Of a stretch of DNA of 64,000 nucleotides, positions 26,213 through 37,977 are shown one piece after another; the stretch's first letter is position 1; each line of letters begins with the position of its first letter. The position numbers and the translations under genes were made by a program. This DNA is from Rotaria sp. Silwood1 (Eukaryota > Rotifera > Eurotatoria > Philodinida > Philodinidae): assembly GCA_905250075.1 (NCBI GenBank), contig CAJNOP010000011.1:2683958-2747957 (forward strand), given 5' to 3'. The notes under the pieces were generated by a model, which worked only from the letters and a program-made list of their open reading frames with translations, had not been told where the DNA came from and did not search any database.

Positions 26213-28814
26213 CAATTTCGATGAAAATGTTTCTGTATGTTACCCCAAGTAAGGTATGACAAGTTCAAAAATTTTAGCTTCTAAAACTTTTCTCTTGTTC
26301 AGATATTTAAAGCACAATAGAGGCATCTTCAGACAAAGAATTACGATAACCAATCCAGTATCCATTCATTGTATGTGTGCCCATTTTTCAACAACAAAGT
26401 GTTTAGTCATGAAATTTTGTGAGCGTATACTAACCACTAGGTACTCTACATACAACAAACTCAAAACCACTTTTCTGTGTGTTAAGCATTTTCGAGGGAG
26501 TTCAAAGTTTCTAGACATATCCTCTACCTTATGATCAAGCTTATTCTCGCTTATAAGCTTCAACTTTGGAAACTGGATACTAATGACTTATATTTATTAG
26601 TAATAATTTTCAAAACTTTAGATTTGTTTTTTAGATTCGAACATAAATCTTTTCTAGTGTATATTTGAGCCAGTTTAGGCGTCATTGCCATCCATATTTA
26701 GAAAAGCTGCTCAGTTGATGATCATTGATTTCGCTAAATTTTGTGTATGTCTATAGATGAAAGTGTCTCATGAATTTTTACGGAGACCGCTCAAAAGAAT
26801 ATCGCTCCATTCTCAAAATATTCAAATTTTCTTGAGAGCACTATCATCACGAAAAAAAATACATTTTTTATGGTTTGTGTGCTTTTTTGTAACAGCTATA
26901 TGTCATTCAAGATAAAATCTTTGGGCTTGAAATTTTTTGCTTGAGCGCAATTCATGATTAGATACTTATCATAAAAATATGCGTTACAATTAATGAATTA
27001 TTGAAAAAGTCCCCAATATTACTAAGCATATAGAAGAATTTTTATTGTTTACAGTTTTGTGCACATAAGGTACCAGTAATTCGAAGTTTGAACAAAGCTT
27101 TTTTCTTGCATTTTTTGGTTGTGGTTGGGTAGAGGTTGTCGGAATAAATCTAATAATGTTATTTTTGAGTATAATCAAACGATGTTCGTTTGGCGAAACT
27201 TAGGAAGAATTACGTTAAACAAATCAGAAACGCCTATAAAAATTGAAATACGCCAATCTGAGATTTTAATCATCAACATTTCACTTCCAAATGAATAAAA
27301 TATCACATTGAGAGTCTGCTAAGAATTCTGCATCGAATAATATATTTAATGCTCACAACCAGAGCCAGACAAAATATCCGCAGTACTCGTACACTCACTC
27401 GAGTGTTGAACACTCTAAAAGTTAAGGGCTGACAAAGCTGTTTTCTCAACTCAAAAAGATTTCAGTTTTTTCTGCATTGAAATCATATCCATGGCGACTC
27501 CTAATAGTAATGGGACGATTTATTTCACAACATCTCTCGATCAATAGTTCACGTCACATCCGTACTTCCTAGAAGAATAGTCATGTTTTTCTTGAAGTCG
27601 TAAAGAAGTACAAGTGTGGCTCGAATAATTCATCGAGAAGCGTTGTGAAATAAAGCTTTGCAAATGTATCAAGTGCCACCTTTAGATTGATTTAAGCACA
27701 GAAAAAATAAAATATTTTGAGAGCTGGAAAATCGTCGTATCTGCTTTTATCCTCTTAGATATAATGTGTTACATGAAAGTGTTATCAGATATCTTTTACT
27801 GCGTTTCGAAGTTCATGAGTTTAACATATATGTTCCCAATTAATCGGATTCGAAATTCTTATTCTTGACTGTAATTTTTGCTGTACTTGTATTCGTACTG
27901 GCACTTGAGAAAGTCCGTATTGTCCGGTCCTGCTCGTAATTGATTTTAGACGAGTTCCGAACTTATGAGAAGCATATGTTAGAGTTTTTGAAAATAACAC
28001 TGAGATATAATGGTCGGAGTTTGACGGAAACTGGTTTTAGAAAATAAGTATGCTATTCAATGTAAGTTTCTTTTTGCAAATTCTGACTATGATATTCATA
28101 TCATTTGGGATTGAACTTCTGATAATCGAAATCTTTGAATACAAAACCAATTCTTTTGACGTTTTCTTGTCATATCGAAAGAAAACAATTTTCTCAACAA
28201 TTCAACAATATTATTCAAACATCATACACAATTTTATTCCTAATCATATGATTAGTAAAATCCCGATAAAAAATTAACATATCTCAAGAATGCAACAAAA
28301 ATTTTTGGAATGGCTTTCGTTGAAATGCATTAAATATTTTTATCTATAGATATACAAGAAATTAGCGAAATTAATGATCATCAACTGAGCAGCATTTCTC
28401 GATGAGAATGGCAGTTTCATCTAAACTATCTCATGTATGTATTAGAAAACATTTATGTTCGAATTCAAAACAAAAGCCTAAAGATTTGAAAATTGTTACG
28501 AATAAGTACAGTTTATTAGTATTCAGTTCCCAAAGCTGAAACAAATAGGCCGCTTATAAATGACAAGAATCTTGGTTACAAGATGGAAAGACGTTTAGAA
28601 TTCATGAGGTTTCTATAAATGATTACAAACGTTGTTGTTGAAAAATGGAAAATATACAATGCATGAACTGAATTAGCTATCGTCATTTTTTTTTCTGAGG
28701 ATGTCTCTATTATGACTTCAATATCTGAAGAAGGAAAGGGTTTTAGAATCTAAACTTCTTGACTTTTTCACATGTTACTAGGCACTACATACAGACACAG
28801 TCTCATCGAAATCA
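26213..28814. mobile_element. 2.6 kb imperfect palindrome (foldback-like element) inserted in unit A
   Basis: The left half (about 26213-27568) pairs as an inverted repeat with the right half (about 27605-28814), leaving a spacer of about 36 nt. Matching pairs step regularly inward: 26215-26224 with 28803-28812, 26233-26240 with 28787-28794, 26381-26397 with 28632-28648 (17 nt exact), 26706-26726 with 28373-28393 (21 nt exact), 27519-27531 with 27642-27654, and 27562-27568 with 27605-27611. I estimate overall arm identity at roughly two-thirds, with indels. No transposase frame is present. Tandem unit B lacks this segment: its corresponding site is about 31210-31250, so it is an insertion in A or a precise loss in B. 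It could be a non-autonomous foldback DNA transposon or an inverted duplication. Target-site duplications were not resolved. Confidence 0.7.
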
Positions 28815-29950
28815 GAGATACCAACTTACATAAGTATTAGCAAGTAGTTGTAAGACTTTAGTTTCTTCTCGACTTACATGTTATTCATCGAGAACTTTGT
28901 GACATACTCCAGAGAATTGCCGATTCCTTAATTCCTCTATATGTTTGTTAAATATGAAAAGGTCAATTCATTTTATTCATAGACACACCCACATATAGTA
29001 TCTTTAATAGATGATTATGCCTGTTCTCGAATACCCTTCATAATCTCTAAAATTGATCAAATGATTGATTTCTTTTGCCAGTTTACTCAATCTAAGATTT
29101 CTTTGTGTCAACAATCTAGAAAGTTAATTAATGAATATATTGGTTTACTATCTGCTCAAATATATGTAATCTTGCAAAAAAAAATTAATAAAAACTATTT
29201 TTGTTATCCTTTCTGATTTTGTTTTTGTATGTTTGATATTTACATTTATTTACCGAGAAGTTATTTTATGATTTAGTATATCATAATAAATTTTATTCGA
29301 ATTCTTTTTCTGATGAAGTAAATGCTTTGTTTATTTATCTGCTAAATAACTTTTTTCAACACTAATATTGAGTAATTATATCGAATATACGTTAGTTTCT
29401 TTTGTTTTTTTTTATAAGAATTAGTCATTTATTGGTTTTAATAAGCATGGTATACAGTCCTTTCTTATTATATTTTATTTCTTGATTTAAGAAAAAAGAA
29501 TACTATTGTACTGACTTTCTCAGAGGATTTATGATTGCATTTGTCTGTTTTAAATACAGTGTCCATATTGACACATTGCTGAAAGTCTACAATGAAAGTC
29601 AATATGATAAAATAGATTTTACACGTCGTTTCATTATTTTTTTACAAATAAAAAAAATAAACACAAGAACTTTTTTAACTTTCTTTTTTCGTTTATCTTT
29701 CTCATTGTATTGTCTCATAATCTAAAAATATACAACATTTCTCATTCGTGATTTTATGTTCTACGTCAGGTTTTTGTATGTGTATGCTTGTATATATTTC
29801 ATAAAAAGATAGTATTTATGTATAAATCACGATTTAGGTGATTTTTACGTATGAGATTATTGCTTTCCTATATGTATGTGATTATAAAAGCGGTAATGAT
29901 GTGTTAACATTGAGTCATACATGTCTATATATAGAGGAAAACGAACGAAG

Positions 29951-29967
29951 CCTACGTCGTTTTTCTT
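29951..29967 (+). promoter_or_regulatory. Conserved upstream block, copy B
   Basis: Identical 17-nt counterpart of 25067-25083, again exactly 53 nt before the ATG. A TATA-like CTATATATAG lies about 30 bp upstream of it, near 29922; copy A has only a weak CACATAAAGG at the matching place. Confidence 0.35.
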
Positions 29968-30003
29968 TTGACACACTATTGAAAACATCACACCATCATT
30001 ACC

Positions 30004-30615
30004 ATGCATCTGTTTCTTTGTTGGCGTGAAATGGAAGATCGAATAAGTGCAATAGGACATTCAATTGAACGTTTTCTATGGGGAGATAGTCGTGCACGTC
30101 ATACATTCTTAATAGCATGTACTGATGAACACCCCTTAGTATTAATTGAAGCTGATCTTGGTGGTCATGCAAAAGGTATTCATAAAATTATGAAATTAAA
30201 TATTATTGAATTGGATGAAGTGCCTAATTCAACATCTAAAATTGAATTCATTGGTGAAACAACCTCACCAACAGCATTCGAACATCTTATTCGATCAGCA
30301 CATGATTATGTAAAGAAACATCCACATTATCATGTATTCTCAAATAATTGTCGAACATTTGTTGAATATCTTATTGATCAAATACCGGAATTTCGCGATT
30401 CTGTGCCGCGTAGAAATGATTCTTTACTTGAATATTATCATGCACGAGCAAAAAATCAAAATCCAGGAGCTTTACTGAGAAGTAAAAATTTTTTCAGAGG
30501 TATTTGTGATCTTCATCGACGTAACCGAGAATATAAGTATACTGGTCGATTAGTATTACGCATAGAATTACCTAAACTGGATAACAATAATGATGCTCAA
30601 GTTATTCATACATGA
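30004..30615 (+). CDS. Asn-Asn-Cys protein, possible permuted papain-fold (PPPDE/LRAT-like), copy B, 203 aa
   Basis: Second paralogue of the 25 kb gene, also intronless and intact. His33 (ARHTFLIA) and Cys116 (FSNNCRTFVEYL) sit at the same positions as in copy A, so any catalytic pair is kept. Differences cluster at residues 11-24, 45-56 and after 129. Residues 81-107, including GETTSPTAFEHL, are identical to copy A, also at every synonymous site. The C terminus is two residues shorter. The downstream polyadenylation signal is changed from AATAAA to ATTAAA (30704-30709). Maintenance of two open frames despite 27% amino-acid divergence suggests both are under selection. The function is not known; the assignment rests only on the His/Asn-Cys pattern. 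Confidence 0.8.
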   Translation: MHLFLCWREMEDRISAIGHSIERFLWGDSRARHTFLIACTDEHPLVLIEADLGGHAKGIHKIMKLNIIELDEVPNSTSKIEFIGETTSPTAFEHLIRSAHDYVKKHPHYHVFSNNCRTFVEYLIDQIPEFRDSVPRRNDSLLEYYHARAKNQNPGALLRSKNFFRGICDLHRRNREYKYTGRLVLRIELPKLDNNNDAQVIHT

Positions 30616-31310
30616 CTTTAAATATAATGACTGGCAATATGAATATTATAAAATATTCATCTTGTTTTAACTTTCTGTTGATTAATGATAGTATTTAACT
30701 AATATTAAAATGTATTCTATTTTAAAAACTTAAGTCATATATATTCATAAAAAACTCTATATTGTCATATGCATGAGTAATGAATCGATTTGAAGTTGTT
30801 TTTCTTTTCTAATGCCTTTGTAAGAACTTTGTTTTTATGATTAGTAGTAGTAATTCAAGTAGAGAAATCAATAACAGATAAATCTTAGTGCGAAATTCAA
30901 GAAGTATTCAACACTATTTTGAAAAGTCAGATAGTACATATATATGATATTAGTTTCACTTCGAACATGTAAAACTATGTTTATAAAGCAAAACATTTAA
31001 TATATTCGCTAAAAATCTATCTGCGATAATCAAGTTTTAAGAAAAGAAAAGAATTCAGAAACATAATACAGATTGAATATAAATTATTTTTTGCTAATGA
31101 AATGCGGTCTCTTTTTCTGAAAGTCACAATATGGTTTTGTTCATATTAATTAGTATTTCATTTATTGTAGGAAGCAGTGAAGTTTAAAAAAAAAAGAAAC
31201 CAATACTTCGCCTACACCACGTTGTTTGCTTGACTATTTGAAGAAAACAATTTGCATAAGTATTAACCAGTAGTTGTAACGTTTGTGCATCTTCTTAAGT
31301 TGCATGTTTT

Positions 31311-32916
31311 GATAGTTAAGTATCAGAAGTCAATACATATTGCCCATATTCAAAAATATTGATTTATGTTTCTGATTTTAACAATAGATTGTTGTATGGC
31401 TTCAAAGTTCTCAATTAATCTACATTTTTTAGAAACAAGTCTTTTTTCATAAAGATACTAACTATTTAATCTCTTGTAGATTAAATAATCAAACAACTTT
31501 TGATGTGAATGCTATGATAACTTTTTTTTCTCAGAGATATATTTAATATTTGATAACGACCAAACTTTATAAAATCTATTATAGACTATTTGAATAGTAT
31601 ATCATATTGATAATATGATTTGAGTCGTATTAAATAAAATAAAATTTCTAATCTGATCTTCATTGATATTAAAAGAAACGAACCGCACTTGATATTTCTA
31701 TTTATTCTATATTGCATATGTTAATGAAGTCAAAAAATGACTATTCTATTGTAACCTATTGACATGAACTAAGCAGTTCATAATGTGCATTATTACCTTG
31801 TTTTTCCATTTCTTAGTTTTTTTTCATGTCTTACTAAGGTTAGCTAGTAAAAATCATTTATCATGGTACTGAAGTTCAAGTGCTACATTTATTCACATTC
31901 TTTTGATAAACATCTATTGTTAATATTTAATCAATTCCTAGTTTATAATTGTCTTACTTATTTCATTTGGGATCTGTGGAGTACACTTATGGATGTCAAC
32001 TATTTATAGTATATATAGATAAAAAATATGAATAAAATATTTTGAATTAGTTTCTAGATAGTTTGAAAAAAAAAAGATTTTCTTTTTCTTTTGTATTAAT
32101 AGAAAAGGAAAAGTTTAGTTAATATGTAAATTAAAATATTACTGAAACTGATCTTCTGCTTTTTTACTGATGCAAAAAAAAGTGAATAATTTGAATACAT
32201 TCCTAGAAAAAGAAACTTAATGTTCGGATAACAAGAAATTTTTTTTCGGTGTAACTTAGAATAATGAGTTGGCTCTTTTTCAGTAAAGTTGTATTTGCGA
32301 TATTGAATTCATTTTGTACTGTTTTAAAATAATAAACATTCATAATAATAAAGAAAGAACCGAATACGATTTTCACTTATAAAGTCAATTATTTTATTAT
32401 ATACACCTTATCTTTATCTATTAATTTTATATAATGCTTTTGTTTTTTGACATCAATATCGAGGAAAACTCTGAATCTAGATCAATTTATCGATTAATTA
32501 TATTAAGGTTTTACATCATTAAATTATAATAAATAAAAAAATATTACCAAATTTTTCTTTTCAATTAAAAAAGATAGAAAACCAAGTTTTCATTTGTTCA
32601 AATGTCATCTTTACATAATGGAATACATTAATGGAAATAATATAAATTATTAAATGAAAATTTCATATACAATCAAACCGTCTGGTAATTGTGCAATGCT
32701 GTCATTGAGTTATTTATATGCTTGAAATTTTCTCGTTCGTAGGTTTTTTTTTTTTTAGTTCTTTTTCTTTTTCTTCATGTAATGAATTATGAAAATACTT
32801 TGGTGCAGACATTTGTTTATCTTAATTGAATATATCACATGAAACAAATGACAATGCATTCAATATATCATAGTTTGTAAAATTAATAAGAAACAAGTGA
32901 AACAGAAAAACTAACA
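31311..32916. other. Intergenic, AT-rich, nothing recognised
   Basis: About 1.6 kb of very AT-rich DNA between the duplicated locus and the second GPCR. No open frame, repeat or RNA gene could be supported on either strand. Confidence 0.5.
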
Positions 32917-33816
32917 ATGAATGAAGATATGTATATTCAATTGAGTTTTTATAGCCAACCAATAATAATTTTAGTTGGAACTGTTGGTTCTCTACTTAAT
33001 CAAATAATATTTCATCGAAGAAAATCATTACGAACAGCATCATGTTCACTTTATTTTCGTTCATTATCAATCAATGATCTTCTTGTTTTATATATCATTG
33101 TATTAACACAATGGCTTAACGATCAATTTCATTTCGATTTAACAATAAAATATTTATGGTATTGTAAAATTCAAACATATATCATGCATTGTTTATATGC
33201 AGTATCACCATATTTTCTTGTTTTGGGCTGTTTTGATCGTTTATGTCGAACATCAAGAAATATTCAATTAAGACAAATGGCAACTCTAAATATGGCTCGT
33301 CAAATAAGTCATATCATAATTATATTAATATGCATTGCTCATTGTCATATTCTGTTTCAATACAATATCATTCATTCAATGTGTATACCAATCAATATAT
33401 TTTATTTCCAATTTTTTGCTTATTTTCATCTAGTTTTCCATTGTCTTTTACCACCAATATTAATGTCAATATTTTGCGGTTGTACAGCTTTTTTATTATA
33501 TCGTCGTAGATGTCAACAACAACTTCAATATAAATTAAATATATATATATCACATAAACGTATTCACTATCGAGATTATCAATTAATAAAAATCCTTTTT
33601 CTCTATGTTACAACTAATGTACTATGTACCCTTCCTTTTGCTTTAGTTTTTTTACAATATGTTTATAAATATAATAGTGATCCACAATTATCTATAATTG
33701 TTAAATTTACTGTTCTTCTTGCTAATTTAAATTATTGTTCTAGTTTTTATATATATACACTTGGAACACCATTGTATCGACGAGAATTGTTACATCTAAT
33801 AAAAACTTTTAGATGA
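32917..33816 (+). CDS. Orphan rhodopsin-like GPCR, single exon, 299 aa
   Basis: Predicted seven-transmembrane receptor, ligand unknown. TM1 carries GSLLNQIIF (matching the usual GN pattern), followed by RRKSLRTASCSLYF. TM3 ends in CFDRLCRTS, a DRL variant of the DRY box. TM7 ends FYIYTLGTPLYRREL, where the NPxxY tyrosine region is weakly kept, with a short basic helix-8 tail. TM5-6 are joined by a basic loop (RRRCQQQ...HKRIHYRDY). It differs clearly from the receptor at 9193-10203, so the two are not recent duplicates. Length is at the short end for the family, and there is almost no extracellular N terminus. No intron is needed to complete the frame. Confidence 0.83.
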   Translation: MNEDMYIQLSFYSQPIIILVGTVGSLLNQIIFHRRKSLRTASCSLYFRSLSINDLLVLYIIVLTQWLNDQFHFDLTIKYLWYCKIQTYIMHCLYAVSPYFLVLGCFDRLCRTSRNIQLRQMATLNMARQISHIIIILICIAHCHILFQYNIIHSMCIPINIFYFQFFAYFHLVFHCLLPPILMSIFCGCTAFLLYRRRCQQQLQYKLNIYISHKRIHYRDYQLIKILFLYVTTNVLCTLPFALVFLQYVYKYNSDPQLSIIVKFTVLLANLNYCSSFYIYTLGTPLYRRELLHLIKTFR

Positions 33817-36133
33817 CAATTTATGTTCTTATATAATTAATTTTCTTAATAAAAAAAAGAAAAATTTAATTTTTTTTAGACAAATCAAACATATATTTAA
33901 GATCTATAACGATTTCTTTCTTGTTTTCAGGATCATTCTCATCACTGATAAACTTTGCTTCTAATAGAATTCATTTTCTTTTATTCAACATTGTCAATAG
34001 ATCAAATTTTAATCAGAAACATCATAACATAGTAATAAATTACAAGTTATTATAATCAACAAGAAGACTTTTAAACGTTATGGAGAGATAATAGTCAAAC
34101 ATAAACTAAATATACAAATTGATATAAGATTTGATCAAGTTAAATAAAAATAACTTTCATCAGTTATGTTTTTTTTTCATATATTAGAATGTTTTCAGAA
34201 TTCTATGAATGGAAAAAAATTTATTTATTTCCTTGAAATTCTTGTGAACATCATTTATGATAAATCACGAATACGATATATAAATTAGCATGAAATGTTC
34301 TCTTAAATTCTCCATTACTAACTCTAATTCGATATATCAAAGAGTCAAGCATGATGATACAAAAGATTTAGATTAATGATCTTATAACTATGAGATTAAC
34401 ATTTAAAGCGATAAAAATATAATCATATATAATTAAATCTCTAATCGACAAGAATATTTATCGATTTACGATATTAGTTCATATATATGAGTCAATTTAA
34501 TATCAAAAAAGATGTTAGATACAGTTTGACTTTAGTATAATTTATATACGAGTAATTTTTATCTTAATTATATCGTTTTCGAACTCTGATCCACAAAAGT
34601 AAATAAATACACTTAAAAAAATATTTGTATCCAGTAGAGAATAATTGAAATTGAAGTAATAAGGATTTTTCAAACTATTCGTTTCTTTTATTATTAGATT
34701 GAACCCTCTAAACTTTAGTAGAAACTTGTTCGAGAATATTCTATGTTATTTGTAGTACGCAATTCGATTGATTTTTTATACAAAAAAAAAAAAAAACTAT
34801 TTAACTTTTTACATCTTATAACGATTCCAGAAGAGTCACACTAATAAAACAACTATTTAAAACAGAGTATTGTCTTCTTCAGTAGACTAATGATATAAAC
34901 AGAACAATTAGGTACGCTTCCCTTTGTGAACCGCAATTTGGTAACTTCAGTTACCATTAGAGGTTAGCGACATGAAAATTTTTCTTATTTTCTGCGACTA
35001 GCTCGTTGATGTCGGAAAAATACAATATATATTTTTAATTCAACAATACGAATAAAGAAAAAAAAACAACACTTAAAAAGATTATCTTTTTTCAAAACAT
35101 ATTATTATTGATGTATTCTTTGAATATGATAAGATTTAAAAGAATTAGGGTATAGATGTACTTTGAGACTCTTCTTATCTAAGCAATCTGTTTACTGATC
35201 TATGCATAAATATTAACAAGTATTGCGTTTAGACGAGAATTTATAAATCTATTTTTTCATTTTATTATCTCCCAATGGCAACTCCAATTGCAATTTTATG
35301 TAGTGCAATTTCTTATTCAACTAATTCATGTAAAAATTTCTAAACGCCTTTTATTCAATAGCAGCAACTTTCATCGATATTTATCAGGTAGTACATTATT
35401 AAAAGAAGTATTTTTCATAGGTCAAAAAAAAAATACAATTTAAAAAGAAGAAGTCTTTTGTTTAATAATCACTTAATTATCTCTTTTGTCACTCTTCTAT
35501 CTTAAATGAAGCAAGTATGCAAAATATTTTTTTTACAAACCCATAGCTTAGGGAATTCTCTACACACAATGTGTGGAGACTTTTTTTTTACATCACGCGT
35601 TCTGCATTTTCTACAATGTATCTAAAAATGGCAATTCCAATTGCCAATGAGGGGTAAACGGCTATATCTAAAGTGTTTATTAACTGCACAATAGGTTCAA
35701 ATGGAAATAGGACATCTTTTTTTTAGAACGTTTTTTTTAGACATATAAGAGAAAGGCGAGTTTATTTTAATAATTAACTTTGACGTAATAGAAAATGGAG
35801 CTTATTTTTAACTATGATAATAGAATAAAATCATATAAAATACTTCGTTATTTATTCTGACACATTTGGTGCAAAGAATATAAAGAAAAACAGCTATGGT
35901 CAAATAGTGCATTCAACATCAAAATGACTCATATGCTAATAGGTTTAGTTTCTGTTCGCTGTCGTTCTTTTCTATTAATTCATATATATTTGAAAAGTCA
36001 AACATCTGATCTTCCTAATTTCTGATACTTAATGTCTATCAATAGAAGAATATTGAAAAGTTTTCATGTATTTATTTAATATTAATCTTGTATCTACATC
36101 AATTTACTACAAAATATTATATATTTATTTTAT
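33817..36133. other. Intergenic, with three related small hairpins
   Basis: No gene is supported. Three near-palindromes of consensus GGYAAYTYCARTTRCC lie at 34940-34955, 35277-35292 and 35630-35645, spaced 337 and 353 bp apart; the middle one is imperfect. A separate stem, 35558-35580 (CTCTACACAC / GTGTGGAGAC), is followed directly by nine T residues, like a Pol III stop, but no gene body is evident upstream. Confidence 0.45.
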
Positions 36134-37423
36134 TCATATAAAACGTTCCAATGAAATTATAAATAATATACTAAAAGAATATATAATTCTCCATATTAAA
36201 TAATTGAAATAAGAAGCTTGATTACATGCATCTTTATCGCATATATGTAAACAACCTCGAAGTCGTTGACTTTTATCAATCCAATCAAGTTTAAGAAGAC
36301 CACAATGACTAGCACGAGTTATTCCATTATCATCAGCTTCATCTCGAGCACATGTTCGATACATATATTGAACAGGAATAGATGCTAGAAATAATCAATA
36401 TTTATTCTTATAACCAAAAGAATATGAATTAAGGGTATCACCTTCTCTCCGTTGTCTGAAGAACGGATCATCCGAAGAATTTTAAATTTTCAGTACAGAC
36501 AGGTCTTGACATGTAGAGCAAAAGTTGTCATAGACTCAAAGTTCCCTAATGCTATCTTCTATAAGATACTGGGATTAAAAATAGCCTTTCCATTTTTCTG
36601 AGATGTTATGTTTGATCGATAAGCTGAGGTTACGTTTCAGGCACTAAACAACAGTTTGACATAGGTATTTTTTAATTTTTATCCTTCGAATAAAAAAGCC
36701 AAGTATCGAAGGTACCCAAAAAACAACGCTGTTTTCTAATAAAGTTTTTATTATAAGAGCTACCAAAAATCAGTAGAACAGTATTTTTGGAACCAAAGAA
36801 AAAAAATACCCATCCTAAATAGCGTATCGTACATGTGACAAAAGTTTCAACTCAATTTGTCATATTAGACTGGAGAGATAAGAGTGTGTCTGCACTTGTT
36901 TTTCATAGAAAACTTGATTTGATATTAACACGAAACGATGTACAGTTTCCACTATGTTCGTTGAATAAAATTGAAATGTACTTATTAGATAAATACTATT
37001 TCACACTATACGATAGTCATAGAAAAAAGAAAGTAAAAGTTTTGGGACAGAAATGGGGATGATACTCTTAGATTAATCAAATAAAAATTCACCTCTGGAA
37101 CGGGCCACTAGTTTAATACAGTGTGTTGCAGGAAATAAACCTTTACGTCCACGTAAATTGGTTAAACATGGAGCATAAAGAAACGATGATTTACCGGTTA
37201 CATCACCCTGAAATGTATCTTCACAAGATGGATTACTTCCGTTAATTGACAAACATTTATAACACGATATCGAGAATACTAAATGATAATAATTTAATAT
37301 TTTTTTTTTCTCAATAAATAATTAATATTTTTGAAAATTATAACAATACTTACCAGTATCGATGAAAAAAATCATAATGAATATAGAAGCAGAAAAATTC
37401 TGGTTTATTATCTTATTTGTCAT
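36134..37423 (-). CDS. Ly6/Quiver-like small secreted or GPI-anchored protein (3 exons, 168 aa)
   Basis: Exons in order: 37423-37354, 37278-37093, 36384-36134, all in frame. A hydrophobic N terminus (ASIFIMIFFIDTVFS) is a likely signal peptide. Mature residues start ISCYKCLSINGSNPSCEDTF, followed by FPATHCIKL and then YRTCARDEAD, ASHCG, RGCLHICDKDACN. This spacing matches the insect Quiver/Sleepless and related Ly6/uPAR family, which modulates ion channels and receptors at the cell surface. The C-terminal stretch (LIWRIIYSFSILFIIS) could be a GPI-attachment signal. Two features need caution: the C-terminal hydrophobic run ends with a charged ERFI tail, and the second intron is long (708 bp) compared with neighbours. 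Its partner cannot be inferred. Confidence 0.82.
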
Positions 37424-37977
37424 TCCAATATAGATATGTCGCTTTGATGGAGTAACTCTCACTCTCCCTATACATATATATAGAATTGATCTGTGCAGCC
37501 ATAATGCTTTTGTTGATTCTTTCTCTCATCTGCATGATTCTGGTACATGAATGATTAAGCTGACATACCAGTGTTAATGATCAACAACATATGAATACGT
37601 ATAAGAAAGCCCACTTATCGAGCCAGATATGATGTATATATATATATTACAACCACATGGTACATCATGTGTTGATGACGGACAAGAATAATAATGATGA
37701 TTACAATGAAACTATTGACTAAGACATTATTTCTCTAAGTTAGAGTATATTCTAAATTATAATCATTAACATATATATATATATATATGTATTGGTTTCT
37801 GATCAAATTTATGACATACTCCATTTTGAAGGAAAAATAGCTTCGATATTAATAGGACATATGTTCATTGCTTATTATCAATTATAATGACCGATTATAT
37901 GTTCAAATTATGATAAAATTTTATTCAAAATCAAAACAAACAAAAGTATTAATAATATAATAACAAAACATTGTTTC

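Larger units (their letters stand above)
28990..31310 (+). repeat. Tandem segmental duplication, unit B
   Basis: Direct-orientation counterpart of 23970-26150, containing the second intact gene. Past about 31205 it continues with 31252-31310, which resembles 28829-28890 just beyond the palindrome in unit A. The order gene A - palindrome - X - gene B - X' therefore fits one old tandem duplication plus one insertion. Edges are approximate. Confidence 0.75.

Noticed and set aside
37762..37788. AT dinucleotide runs (also near 8270-8285 and 37637-37647)
   Set aside because: Ordinary microsatellite-like low complexity in AT-rich DNA.
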